DNA of 64,000 bases from contig WACJ01000333.1 of assembly GCA_008973525.1 (NCBI GenBank), forward strand, positions 248,001 to 312,000, in the 5' to 3' direction. The translations under genes and the position numbers were made by a program. Of this stretch, positions 23,435-34,411 are shown in pieces. The notes below the pieces were generated by a model. It was not told the origin of the DNA and did not search any database. It worked only from the letters and a program-made list of their open reading frames with translations. The stretch's first letter is position 1, and each line of letters begins with the position of its first letter. The DNA is from Stenopsyche tienmushanensis. Its lineage: Eukaryota > Arthropoda > Insecta > Trichoptera > Stenopsychidae.

Positions 23435-24444
23435 TCAGGTTGGGGAATAAGTTCGTAGCGTTTTTATATTATTTTGTTTTGAAACATTTTTTTTTTGCTT
23501 TTTGGCAAAGTGTATAATATTCATTCGATAGAGCTTTTTCTGTTCTACTAATCGGTGTTACAATTTTTTTTTTAATAATTTAATTTCTTATTACCTTTGA
23601 GTCTTAAAAATGGAATATCCAAGAGGTAAAAAGCAACATTTTTTTCATCAAGGTCAATAAGCTGCTAAAATAGCCACTTTTAAAAGAGGAAGGTCACCAA
23701 ACAAGTCGTGAATTGGTCGAAAAAATGAATTACGATCATAAAACGATTCTCAATCATCTTCATTCAATAGGATTTGCCGAAAAATTGGGAGCCTGTTTTT
23801 GTACCAAATCGTCACGGGAGATGAAAAATGGTACCTATACATAAACATGAAGCAAATAAAGGAATGGGTGGCTCCAAGAGATAAGCCAAAGCCAAGAGTC
23901 AAGCCTGATCTCCATCCAAAGAAGACCATTATCTGCGTTTATTGGAACTTGGAGGGCATGGTGCATTGGGAAATGCTCGAATGGAATGCCACAATCAACA
24001 AGGAGCTCAGCTACATCGCATGAAAGAGGCTATTCAACTGAAAAGATCCCATCGACAAGGCTAAACCATACTCTTTCACGACAACACCAGGCTCCATGTA
24101 GCACAAGTCGTACTCCAAAAACTCGAACGGGAGGTCCTTCAGCATCCGCCGTATTGTCCAGACCTTGCACCGACGGATTACCAAATTTTCCGCTCCCTTT
24201 CGAACCATATGAGAGGCTTTACCTTCAACAACGAAGACGATCTTAAAAACTGGCTCAACAAATTCTTCGATACCAGACCAGGCGATTTTTGGCAGAACGG
24301 CATTGACAAATTGATCGAGAGGTAGAAGGAGGTAGTAAATAGCAACGGCGAATATATAATCAATTAATTTATTGTAAAAACTATTGATTTTTGTCTAAAT
24401 AAAAGTTTTCGATAAAAACGCTACGAACTTATTCCCCAACCTAA
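23435..24444 (+). mobile_element. mariner element, internally deleted, mori-like ends
   Basis: Left end TCAGGTTGGGGAATAAGTTC and right end (reverse strand) TTAGGTTGGGGAATAAGTTC agree for about 33 bp through CGTAGCGTTTTTAT. TA flanks both ends (23433-23434 and 24445-24446). At 1010 bp it lacks roughly 250-300 bp of a full mariner, mostly from the N-terminal half of the gene. Confidence 0.92.
23610..24367 (+). pseudogene. mariner transposase pseudogene (second lineage)
   Basis: Starts MEYPRGKKQHFFHQGQ, then a stop, then the SRELVEKMNYDHKTILNHLH part of the second HTH. After a deletion it enters the catalytic domain at VTGDEKWYLYINMKQIKEWV, then PKKTIICVYWNLEGMVHWE. After a frameshift come HDNTRLHVAQ-like, PPYCPDLAPTDYQIF and FNNEDDLKNWLNKFF, ending NGEYIIN. 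The three Asp positions can be placed but the gene has frameshifts, a lost segment and a TAG replacing the Trp near the end. Confidence 0.9.
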
Positions 24445-24469
24445 TATTATGGTACTTCATTATGATCTT

Positions 24470-24702
24470 AATCCTTTGAGCAGTGAGCTAATTTTTGAAT
24501 GATCATAAACATAGATGCTATATTTGTATGTCCACCACTTACAATCCGTACAAATCCATTTATCTGTCAGGACCGTCGCAGCGTGTATGAAGCTTGTATA
24601 TAAATAAATAAATACTGTTGATAGCATACAATATTCGATCAATTTTTTTGCGTATACATAACAAAACACTTGAAATCGATTCATTATAAGTCGGTATATT
24701 AT
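24470..24702 (+). mobile_element. TTAA MITE, copy G (3'-truncated)
   Basis: Starts TAATCCTTTGAGCAGTGAGC and carries the second-subfamily GTCCACCACTTACAATCCGT, GACCGTCGCAGCGTGTATGA and CACTTGAAATCGATTCATTA motifs. Homology ends near 24700. It lies about 25 bp from the right end of the deleted mariner. Confidence 0.75.
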
Positions 24703-24709
24703 ATCATGG

Positions 24710-25847
24710 CATTAAATGGAAAAAAATGTATTTTGAGTATTTTCAGCACAATAAAGTATATTTTACAGCCGTTTTTATACTTCGTTGAACCAAAAAAAAT
24801 ACAAACAAAAATTATCGGAGTGAATCACAAAAGCGGTCCTCTAATCAAGAATTTTCGATATGATTAGAAGATTCCACCGATCGAAACGATACACAATATC
24901 AATAGAGGCACTGACAAAAAAAACAATGAGGTCGTCTGAAAAAAATCCGCCATCAAAATTGTGTTTACTCAGGAGGGTCGCATCCCCCGCGCTCAGAAAG
25001 GTTTCCATCCGCCCAGGCATAATGAATAAGTCACGTACTAACATTTCGTATATTATTTATATAGGTACGCATGTGCCATATAAGATGGCGTGAGGTGAAT
25101 ATGAAATTATGTTTTTTGCGGTTAATACGAAAGCAGACAGGGCATATCTCCTAAGACACGTGTAGGCACGTCGTCTACAAACGGGAATCTGGTAAGGCTT
25201 GAATTTACACGGGGATGACGAGTGAACGTCATATTGTTTTCATGGAGATAATCTCCCAGCTGAAAGGTTTAAATCTCAAATCCGACTAATATCATCAATT
25301 TCCAAATATCCCGAAATGCAAAATCCTCCTTCGGGTATTTTAAGACATTAACGATTAACTGTGCTCCAGACGTTATGAAATTTTCCGTCATAATGTTATT
25401 AGCGGGGCTGCGTTGAAATAACGCCGAGATTTTCATTTAAATGGATACGCGAACTGGAAAATATTTTGATTATATGAGAAAATGAAATATTAAATGTCAC
25501 ATTACAATTTTTTCCAGGATCAAAATATGTAATCTAAAAGGACTTAGTATCTAAGGCTAAATGTTGCTAGGATACTTCTATTATTGTAGGGAACGAAGCC
25601 TCAATCATTTTTATATTACACACATTTTTTAAAGCATTTTATTATGGGTACCGGATGAAAGTTTAGTTTTTTGACATCGTCTTCTTCAAAGGCCAACTAT
25701 TTTTGGATTGTTGATCTTTTAACGTTCTTTCACTATTGATTGAGGAGCAAATAAAGTATATTTTTCAAAAGTAATTACATTTTCTGCATCCAATTTCAAA
25801 TTTTGTGAGATAAGTTGCTGGATGTAGTTTCCGATTACTCAAGTAAA
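24710..25847. other. no gene seen
   Basis: AT-rich with a balanced island at 25090-25480. The small frames on both strands around 24850-25090 overlap each other and lack motifs. Confidence 0.4.
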
Positions 25848-26067
25848 CAAACAATACACTTGAAATCACACATCATTAGTCGATAAATTTGGGCTAACTA
25901 TCTATACAATCGTGCGATGTAAGTAGAAAGCTCTCCGTCTCTGTCTCCCGAACTGCGCTACGTTCTCTATCTGTCTTTGTCTCTCTGTGAGCTTAACGTA
26001 CAAGAGTGCTCTTTCTGAATCAGTGGAATGCACTCGCAACCTTGCGATCATCCTCCTTTACGGGTTA
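25848..26067 (+). mobile_element. TTAA MITE, copy H (5'-truncated)
   Basis: Only the right half of the element remains, from CAATACACTTGAAATC onward. It includes GATAAATTTGGGCTAAC, the GTCTCTGTCTCCCGAACTGC block and the terminal ATCCTCCTTTACGGG next to TTAA at 26064-26067. Confidence 0.8.
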
Positions 26068-26353
26068 ACAGGACGTTTTTTTACATTTGACCGAATATTT
26101 TGTCCGTTTTTGTCCTATTTACAGTCGATATCGAGGTTTTACTATATCACTACTGTAATAATTCCAAAAGCATCAATATTTAATATCTTGAATTATCGCA
26201 TTTAACATAAATAAACATATCGAAAGGGCCAGATGAACATATTTTTGAATGTCTTATTCTTAGCTGACAATATAAAGACGGTTCTGACGGAAATAAAGCC
26301 GTACGATATGCAAAGACTTGATTGACCGATAAACTCCATCCCACATCATTTTC

Positions 26354-26600
26354 CGACTGGGGATGAAAAGTGAGTAGTATTCAAACCAAAATCACAAAAG
26401 ACTATGGCTTAATAAAGGTCAGGTACTGAAGCCAACCTCTAAGCCGAGTCTAACTCCAGAAAAGGCAATTTTTTGAGAGGTGGAATTTCAAAGGAGTAAT
26501 CCATCACAGAGTCCATTCACATGATCAAACAAAAACGACCCAATTTTACAGTATGCAGCTTGAACGTTCGAATGCAGCATTGAAGTAAAAAAAAATCATT
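26354..26600 (+). pseudogene. mariner transposase middle fragment
   Basis: Across frames one can read TGDEK then a stop in place of Trp, KGQV-KP, SLTPEKAI, and GGISKE/HHRVHSHDQTKTT-like sequence ending LERSNAAL. This is the catalytic start and following beta strands of mariner transposases. It is heavily mutated, with no ends recognised. Confidence 0.6.
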
Positions 26601-27014
26601 GTTTTCATAGCATCGATCCTCGAGCTAAATTTAGTTTCTTATGAATAAACAGCACTGCGACTATTTGAGGATGTTTTAAATCAAAATAGGATACAGTCGG
26701 GAGATAGGAAGGATGGTTTCGATTAATGGGATAAAGGCAACAAGCCCTATTGTGTACACAATGGCGGTATTTGGCGGTGTCACATCGAACACAAACGTTG
26801 TTCAACACTGGTCAATGTGGAGAGCAACGACATACAATTAATCTGATTAATTGTGAATAATTAGCTATGAACAAACTGAGCAATTACGGAGACATATAGC
26901 CAAGGATTAACAGTATCAGGGATATAACTAACGATATTGATTTTTATAGCATACAATATTAGGGATGCCCAGAGTTAATCCATAATTTTAAAGAGCAACA
27001 TATACATATTATTC

Positions 27015-27270
27015 TTACGTATAAATATGAATTCTTCTTTGTTCGTATGTAATGCACTGCCATACCGTTCATCAAATTGCGATAATACTTCGTCCATTTA
27101 TTGCTAAGGATTGCGCGAGTAATATATGCATAGTCTAATATACAAAAAATCAATGTTTGTTTGTCCGTATTTAATGCGCTTCCATATCGTTCATCCGATT
27201 GCGATAAAACTTTTCCAACTTATTGTTTGCACTTTCTTAAATAATATAAGTATAGTACAATTAACTTATA
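27015..27270 (+). repeat. dispersed repeat with internal duplication, copy 2
   Basis: Matches 12660-12920 in both units, including TTATTGCTAAGGATTGCGCG, GCATAGTCTAATATACAAAA and AGTATAGTACAATTAACTTA. Divergence is moderate. A single related unit (ATGCCGTTCGTCCGATTGCA) occurs near 34640. No coding sequence seen. Confidence 0.65.
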
Positions 27271-27899
27271 TTGATTTTTGTATGTTTGTTCATATTTATA
27301 ATAAAAAATATTTGATCATTCATATTGCGAATTTACAACTATTCCCTATTTGCTTTTTTATATAATATTATCGATTTAGAGTGAAATATAAAATTAGGTG
27401 TGATCTTAGATCGCCTAAATTAACAAATTAATCATGTTTCTATGAGTTTTCTAAAAACCTGAATAGATTAAGCAATCTAATTCTGGAAAAAATATAGTAT
27501 TGTAGAATTCGCCAGATCATTTTTTTAATTGGTAAAGGATACATTTTGCAGAGTGTTGTCGTATATTGTTGTTCTGAAGAATAAACATCTTCTAGCAAAT
27601 ACCAGATGCTAAAAACTAACATTCGAAGGGTTAATTCTTGCATAAATCTTGAAATTGTTTTTTCGTTTGGTGAAAACTATTGCTTCTTTTAACCTTATAT
27701 TATCTTAAGCTATCCACTTATTTTATTCAAATCAGCATCAATTATAGCAATATGTAAAGACACATTAATAAATTCAAAAATATTTATTGGGAGAGCATCA
27801 AAATGCACCGGTTTTCATTAAAAATATATTTCACAAAAACAACAACCCACTGTCGAATATCGCACACGATTTGTATTTGAATTAACGCGTTCATTTGTT

Positions 27900-28100
27900 C
27901 AACGTAAACCTCCCCGGGGGGAGGTTGGCGAACGTAGTTAGCGGACTATGGCATGGACCACCCCTTCAACTGAACAGGTTTAATCGAGAAATATCGCTTT
28001 ACAGCGCTTCTCAACTGGATATAAACCAATAAGCATACCGAAGCACTGGACAGGGATTAAAACAATAAGCCCTGAATTGCAATCGCCTTGTAAAGTACAG
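27900..28100. other. unclassified block with CCTCCCCGGGGGGAGG palindrome
   Basis: A 16-bp near-perfect GC palindrome at 27910-27925 is followed by GGCGAACGTAGTTAGCGGAC and moderately GC-rich unique sequence. It lies within the mib1 intron downstream of the exon on the minus strand. No coding or RNA gene recognised. Confidence 0.3.
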
Positions 28101-28189
28101 CGATAAGTCACAACTGAGACTTGAGCGCGGAATTAACTTCGAATGGATTGCTAGAATTTAAAATCATGCCTTTTCTATCATTGACATAC

Positions 28190-28341
28190 CTTGGATTTCC
28201 ACGAAGAGCGGCGTGATGAAGAGCGTTGAAACCATTGTTGTTGGTGAGAGTCACATCGGCTTGATGATCCAGCAGCAAAGTCAGCATATCGTCGCGTTTT
28301 TTCGAAATAGCGTCGTGTAGCGGAGTATCCCCTTCAGAATC
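28190..28341 (-). CDS. mib1: internal exon of Mind bomb 1 E3 ubiquitin ligase (ankyrin-repeat region)
   Basis: Seen: the reverse strand has a polypyrimidine tract ending in CAG at 28342-28344, then 152 bp of open frame, then the donor GTATGT. The exon starts in phase 0 and ends two bases into a codon. It encodes about 50 residues, starting [15 protein letters not shown] and ending [17 protein letters not shown]. The TPLH and ALHHAA motifs are those of consecutive ankyrin repeats. Known: these strings are characteristic of the ankyrin array of Mind bomb 1, a RING E3 ligase that ubiquitinates Delta/Serrate and promotes their endocytosis in Notch signal-sending cells. Inferred: this is one exon of a functional gene, since the frame and splice sites are intact. 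Neither flanking exon was recognised, so the introns here are long or the neighbours lie outside the window. An ankyrin paralogue is the only real alternative. Confidence 0.9.
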
Positions 28342-28479
28342 CTGGAAAAAATACGTAAGAACTGAATATAGGATCTAATTTTAGTAAGCTAACAAGCCAA
28401 TAAATCTAGCGTTAATAGAATCAGCTAACAGACGACAGACAGCAACTAACTGGATTGGGAGATCAATAATATGCAATCC

Positions 28480-28850
28480 CATTTCTTGCGCTGCTGTATG
28501 GTTTATTCCGGGTTATCCCGGACTAGCCACACAGAGAGTGTCTTTCACTCCCCTATATGCCTAGGATGATGAGGATAGTGGTGAGCTTTTGACACAGTCT
28601 TCACCAACTACTGTAATCGGGTGTTCCACACACCCCTTTATGGGAGCTCAGCACAGGGTGACCTGCGCTCCCAACTCATGTTAGCTGGGCTATCTCAGCT
28701 GCGTTTGATGAACAAACCGACGAGGCTACTTTCGCGCACCTCTACTCCACATCATTATTTTAAGGGTCAACCGTTGCTCACGAGCGTAGGATTGGCTCTC
28801 CCCTCTGGGGTTTTATGGGTGGGCATCGTGGAGTCTTAACACCCACCCAG
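28480..28850. other. GC-rich unclassified block next to the mib1 exon
   Basis: This block differs in composition from the AT-rich intron around it. It contains GGTTATCCCGGACTAGCC, ACACACCCCTTTATGGGAGC and CACCCACCC, with short inverted phrases such as CCGGGTTATCCCGG. A forward open frame of 72 codons has no recognisable motif. It may be a SINE or LINE piece, but no second copy was found in the window. Confidence 0.35.
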
Positions 28851-28859
28851 AGTAAATAG

Positions 28860-30862
28860 AATCAGTTTCATTTTAAAATAAGCACACGTAGCTAGAGTTT
28901 TTACCATGCTATCTTAAATATGAAACTAGCTTGGTATGCGCTGGGCATTAGATCGCCTTTTGTTGATACATTTACATGTGTTCGGTGTTCTTAGCATACA
29001 TTTACGCGCGTAACTCTCGTATATTCAGATCTAGAGCCATTTTGATATACATCAAATAGCAGTCAAACACATGAGTGATGCTCATCATACATATACTAAC
29101 TATAATTTATACTAAGGCGGTTAAAACATAGAAATTATCGTATCGAAGTATTGAGTAATATACCTTAATTGATGATATATAAAATATGTTTTTACTTAAA
29201 TTTGGGGGGTCGTGGTTAAGCACTCGCCATATTCCTTATTTAAATAAATACATTTCAACAATAAAAGTTGAATAATCGTATATAAATACAGTCTGAAGCT
29301 ATAAATTTACATTCAAGACATTGTGAATTATGGCAGTAGAAGGGCAAATTTAAGAAGATTAAAAATTCTGGTGGAGAAACTATAAATTGGCTTTCGAAGA
29401 ATGTATCATATAAAAGACTTTGTAAGACATGCTGGAATTTAATGTTCCAGACTTATTACAGAAATTTGAAAGTCCAATAAAATCAATAAAATAAAATAAA
29501 CAGTTTTACATCATATACGAGACCTTATTACATGATATTGAATTATATACTTTTTTGTAAAGATGTTTTTATATTCCCCAATACTTGAGTTTAATTTAAG
29601 AAAAGAATTTGATTTAAAAACATATCGTTTAAAGATAACGTCTATAATAAATTTTCAAAAATTTATACTGGATGCCTTCTTATATAAATAGGTTAATTAT
29701 TCCAGCGTATGAAACACGATTAATATAATAGATAGACATTAAATGTGAATTTTGTGCTACATAGCATAAAAATGCGCGAGACTCTCGAGTGCAACAAGTG
29801 GAACTTTTTAGCTCATAGGAGACAATTGTTTTAAATAATTAGTTAAGAGAAATTGTTAGCTGAAAATTCATCTATGTTTTGTGTAATATATAATAAAACA
29901 GTTGGCGCGACGCATGCACGTAACGTCTCTGTGGTGTAAGCGATGGAGACGGAGAGACTACCAACTATTCTCTCTTTCCGATCAACCACCGCTTGAGGTT
30001 TCACTTTTCGTGACGCCCACTTCAAAAAATATCTTGAGGTGCAAATAAAACCCCGGCAAAATAACATAGGGTTAATATTCAAATTGTTTTTTTTTATTAT
30101 TTTGCTGAAGAGACAGTTACCTTTTTAGCATCATATGAACAATATCTAAAATCATATTGAGCCACGACATTGTTTGGCTTTAAAGCGACATAAAATAAAG
30201 ATCGTAGATGAAAGGGGTGGTTCAATTTGTATCAGCAGAGCACATAAGGTCATAACTATTCTATTTAGAGGGTCGTAAATTTATATCTGGCAGCGAAGTC
30301 CTCAAAGCGGAGGAGCTCCTCAGAGGACGGGAGGAACGAGGCGCACGCTCGAGTTGAGAAGTCGTGAGGTGGTTTACGAGCGGCGTTTACCTCCCGAGCG
30401 AACGTTGCGGTACCTCAATTGCGCCATTCATGCAGGCAAACGGAAAATCAACGTTCGCATCCATACAAAATAATGATCCGGCAACAATTTCAGACATAAT
30501 TTTAATGAGTCGTATACACTGCGAACGGGAAACGGTTGTAAAACGGCAATTCCCATGTGTTTACAATATAATTTAAGTTCGAATATCTCGTGCTTTAAGG
30601 GCTATTGCTGCAGCGGGGTAATGAAGTGCCCCCACTAATTAAGGAGCTTTCAATCACTTTGAATTGCAGCGCGCGAAGAAACAACCCTACGACTTTTAAC
30701 TTCAAATCATTGCTTCAAAATTTTAAAACTTTTTAAAACGTTTTAAATGTGTGTCTGTCTGTTCATCATATACAGTACTATACTATTTGATCGATCAAAT
30801 CTAAATTGTATAAAGATATTTTATAAAGCCCTTATGGCAAAAAATACTGTTCTTTTACATAC
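28860..30862. other. no gene seen (probable mib1 intron)
   Basis: AT-rich to 29700, then a dispersed-repeat fragment near 29990. A GC-richer island at 30280-30560 contains a 70-codon frame without motif. No upstream mib1 exon recognised. Confidence 0.35.
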
Positions 30863-31231
30863 ATTGACATAAACAATACACAAGAAATCGATTCATTTGC
30901 TCCTGCTTTAGAAGGAAATGATAATCAGACAAATACTTATTCAACAAACAATTAAATAAATAAACACTGTCGATAGCACACAATATTTGATCATTTCTTT
31001 GCGTAAACAAATAAGAATCTTGAAATCGAAATCATTATTAATCGATAAATTTGGGCTAACGATCTATACAATCATGCGATGTATGCGGGGAATCTCTCTG
31101 TCTCAGTCTCCCGAACTGCGCTACGTTCTCTCTCTGCCTCTGTCTGTCTCCGAGCTCAATGTACAAGAGTGCTCTTTCTGAATAGTAGAGGGGGGATCCC
31201 AGACCCTGGGATAGTACTCCTTTTGGGGTTA
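30863..31231 (+). mobile_element. TTAA MITE, copy I (5'-truncated)
   Basis: Starts inside the family sequence at ACATAAACAATACACAAGAA and runs through ATTTGCTCCTGCTTTAGAAG, CACTGTCGATAGCACACAAT and GTCTCCCGAACTGCGCTACG. It ends AGTACTCCTTTTGGGG at a TTAA near 31231. It is close to copy A in sequence. Confidence 0.8.
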
Positions 31232-31414
31232 AAGTATTATAAATAAATCAGCCACTGGTACAGAAATAAAAAAAGACAACAGTGATTATTTTTTAAGCTG
31301 ACCCAAGGTGAGTATCGTTTATTCTGAATTCGTTTGAAGACTTATTTCCTTTCATAAGTGAAAATAACTTCAAAAAAATTCATGCACGCCAACTTCAATG
31401 AATTTTCATTTTAA

Positions 31415-31600
31415 TTTTCAGTCGATGGTCACTAAAACCACTTTATGAAATTTCTTCGCCATTTCTGGTGTAGTCACCTCATTTGGTCGACCACTGCGAT
31501 GATCGTCTTGGCAGCTCGTACGACCCCGTTTAAACTCTTCCACCTAATATTTTACTGATGTAAACGAAGAAACAGATTTCCCAGAGTAGAATATATGCAT
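31415..31600 (-). pseudogene. mariner transposase N-terminal fragment
   Basis: The reverse strand encodes VEEFKRGRTSCQDDHRSGRP then NEVTTPEMAKKFHKVVL, which matches the well-known FKRGRTSCEDE-RSGRP-TATTPE linker of one mariner clade. Stops occur on both sides. It lies between MITE copies I and J. Confidence 0.85.
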
Positions 31601-31729
31601 CAGCTTTGATATTGGCTAGACAAGGGCCATTAAAATATAAGTATTGTATCACATGAAGATGACGATGACATGATTTTTTTCTCAAACAATTTCACCGAAA
31701 TTACCCCAAAAATATCCGAGTACATTTTT

Positions 31730-32503
31730 TTAACCTCTATGGGAGTACTATCGAAGGGTCTTCGATATGACCTTTACTATTCAGAAAGAGCACTCTTTTG
31801 CATTGAAGCTCGGAGGCAGACAGAGACAGAGAGAACTTAGCGCAATTCGGGAGACTGAGACGGAGAGTTTTCTTGCATGCATATCATGATTGTATAGATT
31901 GTTAAGCCCAAATTTATCCACTTAGGCCCAATCCACACTATGGTGCCGGCAACGGTTCGATCTCGCTCTCGGTCTCAGTCCGGTCAAATATTCTCATACA
32001 AGAAACGGAATTGGAACGATCCGATAGTGTGAATACTTTGTTTGTTTCTTGTGTAAGAATATTTGATCGGACCGGGATCGGAGCGAGATCGAACCGTTAC
32101 CGGCACCATAGTGTGGATCTGGCCTTATAATGATTTCGATTTCAAGTGTGTTATTTGTTTATGCAAAGGAATGACCAAATATTATGTCCTATCGACAATG
32201 TTTGTTTTTTTAGCTGCTTGCCGTTCTTCACTGCGTGTTGAATGAGTCTTTGTCCAATTATCATTTCCTTCTAAAGGAGGAGCAAATGAATCGATTTTTT
32301 GTGCATTGTTTATATAAAGAAATGACGTGATCTTGTATGCTATCAGATGTTTATTTACAATTGACTCTGCCTCGAATTGAAGATTGTCTTACGCTGATAG
32401 GAGTTGACAGAAAGTATTCGATGTAAAGCGATTATGACATCAACCGATCGATTTCGATCGATCGAACCGAAGATTTTAAATTTGCTCACTAACGAAAAGG
32501 TAA
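31730..32503 (-). mobile_element. TTAA MITE, copy J, split by a nested MITE
   Basis: Starts at TTAA 31730-31733 with CCTCTATGGGAGTACTATCG and ends CTCACTAACGAAAAGG at 32500, where the target is eroded to TAA. It is a third-subfamily copy. A 200-bp palindromic element sits inside it at 31925-32124 and is absent from copies E and L. There is also a short GATCGATCG-rich expansion near 32440-32465. Confidence 0.85.
31925..32124. mobile_element. palindromic PIF/Harbinger-type MITE nested in copy J
   Basis: The left end reads GGCCCAATCCACACTATGGT and the reverse complement of the right end reads GGCCAGATCCACACTATGGT. The two arms pair for about 90 bp around a short centre, so the transcript or single strand could fold into a near-complete hairpin. 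It is flanked by TTA on both sides (31922-31924 and 32125-32127), and the empty site in copies E and L reads CTTATAATG. A 3-bp TTA duplication and GGCC-type ends are those of PIF/Harbinger MITEs. No coding sequence. Confidence 0.85.
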
Positions 32504-32628
32504 TATTGTGTTCGTTTTGTTGGCTGGGTGCAAAAATATTCATTGTGGGCTGCACGCGGCCCGCGGGTCGCGAGTTTGACAGCTCTGTTCTAATGCCACT
32601 CATGATTCACGTTCCATTTTGTATAACA

Positions 32629-33070
32629 TTAGCCCCTAAAAGAGTACAGTGCCAGGGCCTGGCATTCCCCCCTCCACTTTTCAGAAAGAGCACTCTTGTA
32701 CATTGAGCTCGGAGACAGACAAAGACAGAGTGCAGTTCGGGAGACAGAGACGAAAAGCTTCCCTACATACATCGCACGATTGTATAGATCAGTGGTTCCT
32801 AACCTAGGGGGAATTACCCCTGCAGGGGTAAAACAGGTGTTCTGTGGGGGTAATCATGCGGGTAATTTTTGGTATGTAGATAATAAAATGGCAGATCAGC
32901 GCCATCTGGCTGAGCACAAATTTTAAAGAGGGGTAAAATCAGTTTCCCTGATAGGCCATAGGGGTAACCATACTGAAAAGGTTAGGAAGCACTGGTATAG
33001 ATCGTTAGCCCAAATTTATCGACTTATAATGATTTCGATTTCAAATTTGTTTTACTCCTTTGGGGGATAA
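32629..33070 (-). mobile_element. TTAA MITE, copy K, fold-back form split by a hAT MITE
   Basis: The left end TTAGCCCCTAAAAGAGTAC is a degraded TTAA terminus like that of copies A and D. The right end, ACTCCTTTGGGGGATAA, is the reverse complement of the same terminus rather than the usual opposite end. The copy therefore has two like ends in inverse orientation, joined within the TCGATTTCAA region. A 205-bp element at 32790-32994 interrupts it. Confidence 0.75.
32790..32994. mobile_element. hAT-type MITE nested in copy K
   Basis: Ends are CAGTGGTTCCTAACC and GGTTAGGAAGCACTG, an inverted pair of the CAGNG class. The 8-bp sequence GTATAGAT is duplicated exactly at 32782-32789 and 32995-33002, and the uninterrupted sister copies read TTGTATAGATCGTTAGC at this site. 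Both marks are diagnostic for the hAT superfamily. The interior is rich in GGGGTAA and has no transposase sequence. Confidence 0.9.
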
Positions 33071-34297
33071 TGACCAATGGTACAACCCATGTATCATTTT
33101 ATTTTTTGATCAAAATGGAAGGGGAAATATGATGTTCTATAAAATTATTCTGAGACAGAGTGCGATGGCGGCGATATATCGTCGATACTACTTTTCGCAA
33201 ATATTCACATACAGACCCAATTAATATAAAAGATGATTTAATCTATAACTAAAAGTATGACAAATAAATAATAAACGATACACATTTTGGAATATTGAGT
33301 GCTTAGTCATATACATTTTTACTTATTCATCCTCTCAAATAGCTGTAATAAAGGTGCTTATCTACGGCAAGCAAAATATAAAGTGGCCGTTAGAATTTAG
33401 CACGTAGAGAATTACTATTGGTCAGAAAATGAGCGAATCTATTCACATAAGTCACAATTAATTGCATGTAGTTACTTTTAAGCATAATTAACAACTACCC
33501 AATTTTCTATGGCTAAAATTGTGCGGTCGAGGATAACTTCGTACCAGGAGCTGTTTTTAAGCGCCAGGGAATAGTTAGCATACGATTTAATGGAGGCGCA
33601 AATTTGTGAGCACGGTTAATGAGGACGTATAAATACGTCTTGCGGGCCCGTTCCTATAAATATGCAGATTAGACACGGGCCGAGTTTGAAAATACGACTC
33701 ACATTATTAACGTTCAACTATTTTCTTTTGTGGCTTGAGAGGATCTAACGACTGTATAAGTTAATTAGGCCCACTGAATATCTTAAGGTCACCCCGCCAA
33801 AATATCCCACGTGATTTTATGGCGTCGCGAAAAGTTATTATACGAGTGTGAAATTATACGGTTAATAGATCCATGGCATGTCAGTGGTAAAATCGGTCGA
33901 GCGATGGCGGATGATGAACGCGGCAATATATCAAACGGCATAAAACTTATTGATCGATCGGACGATAAATGGCAATCGAACATGAATGTGACCCATCAAA
34001 GGGTTTGTGGTTGACATCCAATTATTGTTTAACTGTGCAATTAACACTAGCTACATGATTCGCTCGACCAAAGCTGCGGTCATTCATTATACTGCGACAT
34101 ATTAGTAATTTGCGAGTACTTTTGAAATACCGACAATATATCCAGATAGTTGGAAATGATGAACTATTTCAACGTTAAATAATAATCTAATATAATAAAA
34201 CATAAGACAACTACTAAAAAACCTACACCATGGATTCACAATGACAATAAAACACCCATATGTGCACAAATAAACTATGATTTTGTATTATAAAAGA
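33071..34297. other. unique non-coding stretch
   Basis: A balanced, complex island at 33500-34030 has overlapping open frames on both strands at 33790-34014. Neither has a motif. This is a good place to look for conserved regulatory DNA. Confidence 0.35.
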
Positions 34298-34411
34298 GTC
34301 ATAGACAACGAAAAAGCATTCAATACTGTATGGCATCAACAATCAACATATTTATATGAAGCAAAAAGAATGAACAATCTGGAGATCGGTAGTAGAAGTG
34401 AAATTTCTTCT
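34298..34411 (+). pseudogene. LINE reverse transcriptase A-motif scrap
   Basis: The frame VIDNEKAFNTVWHQQ matches the D-EKAFD-V-H motif at the start of the reverse transcriptase palm. About 20 further codons remain open but are not recognisable. It is related to the scrap at 48.2 kb. Confidence 0.65.
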
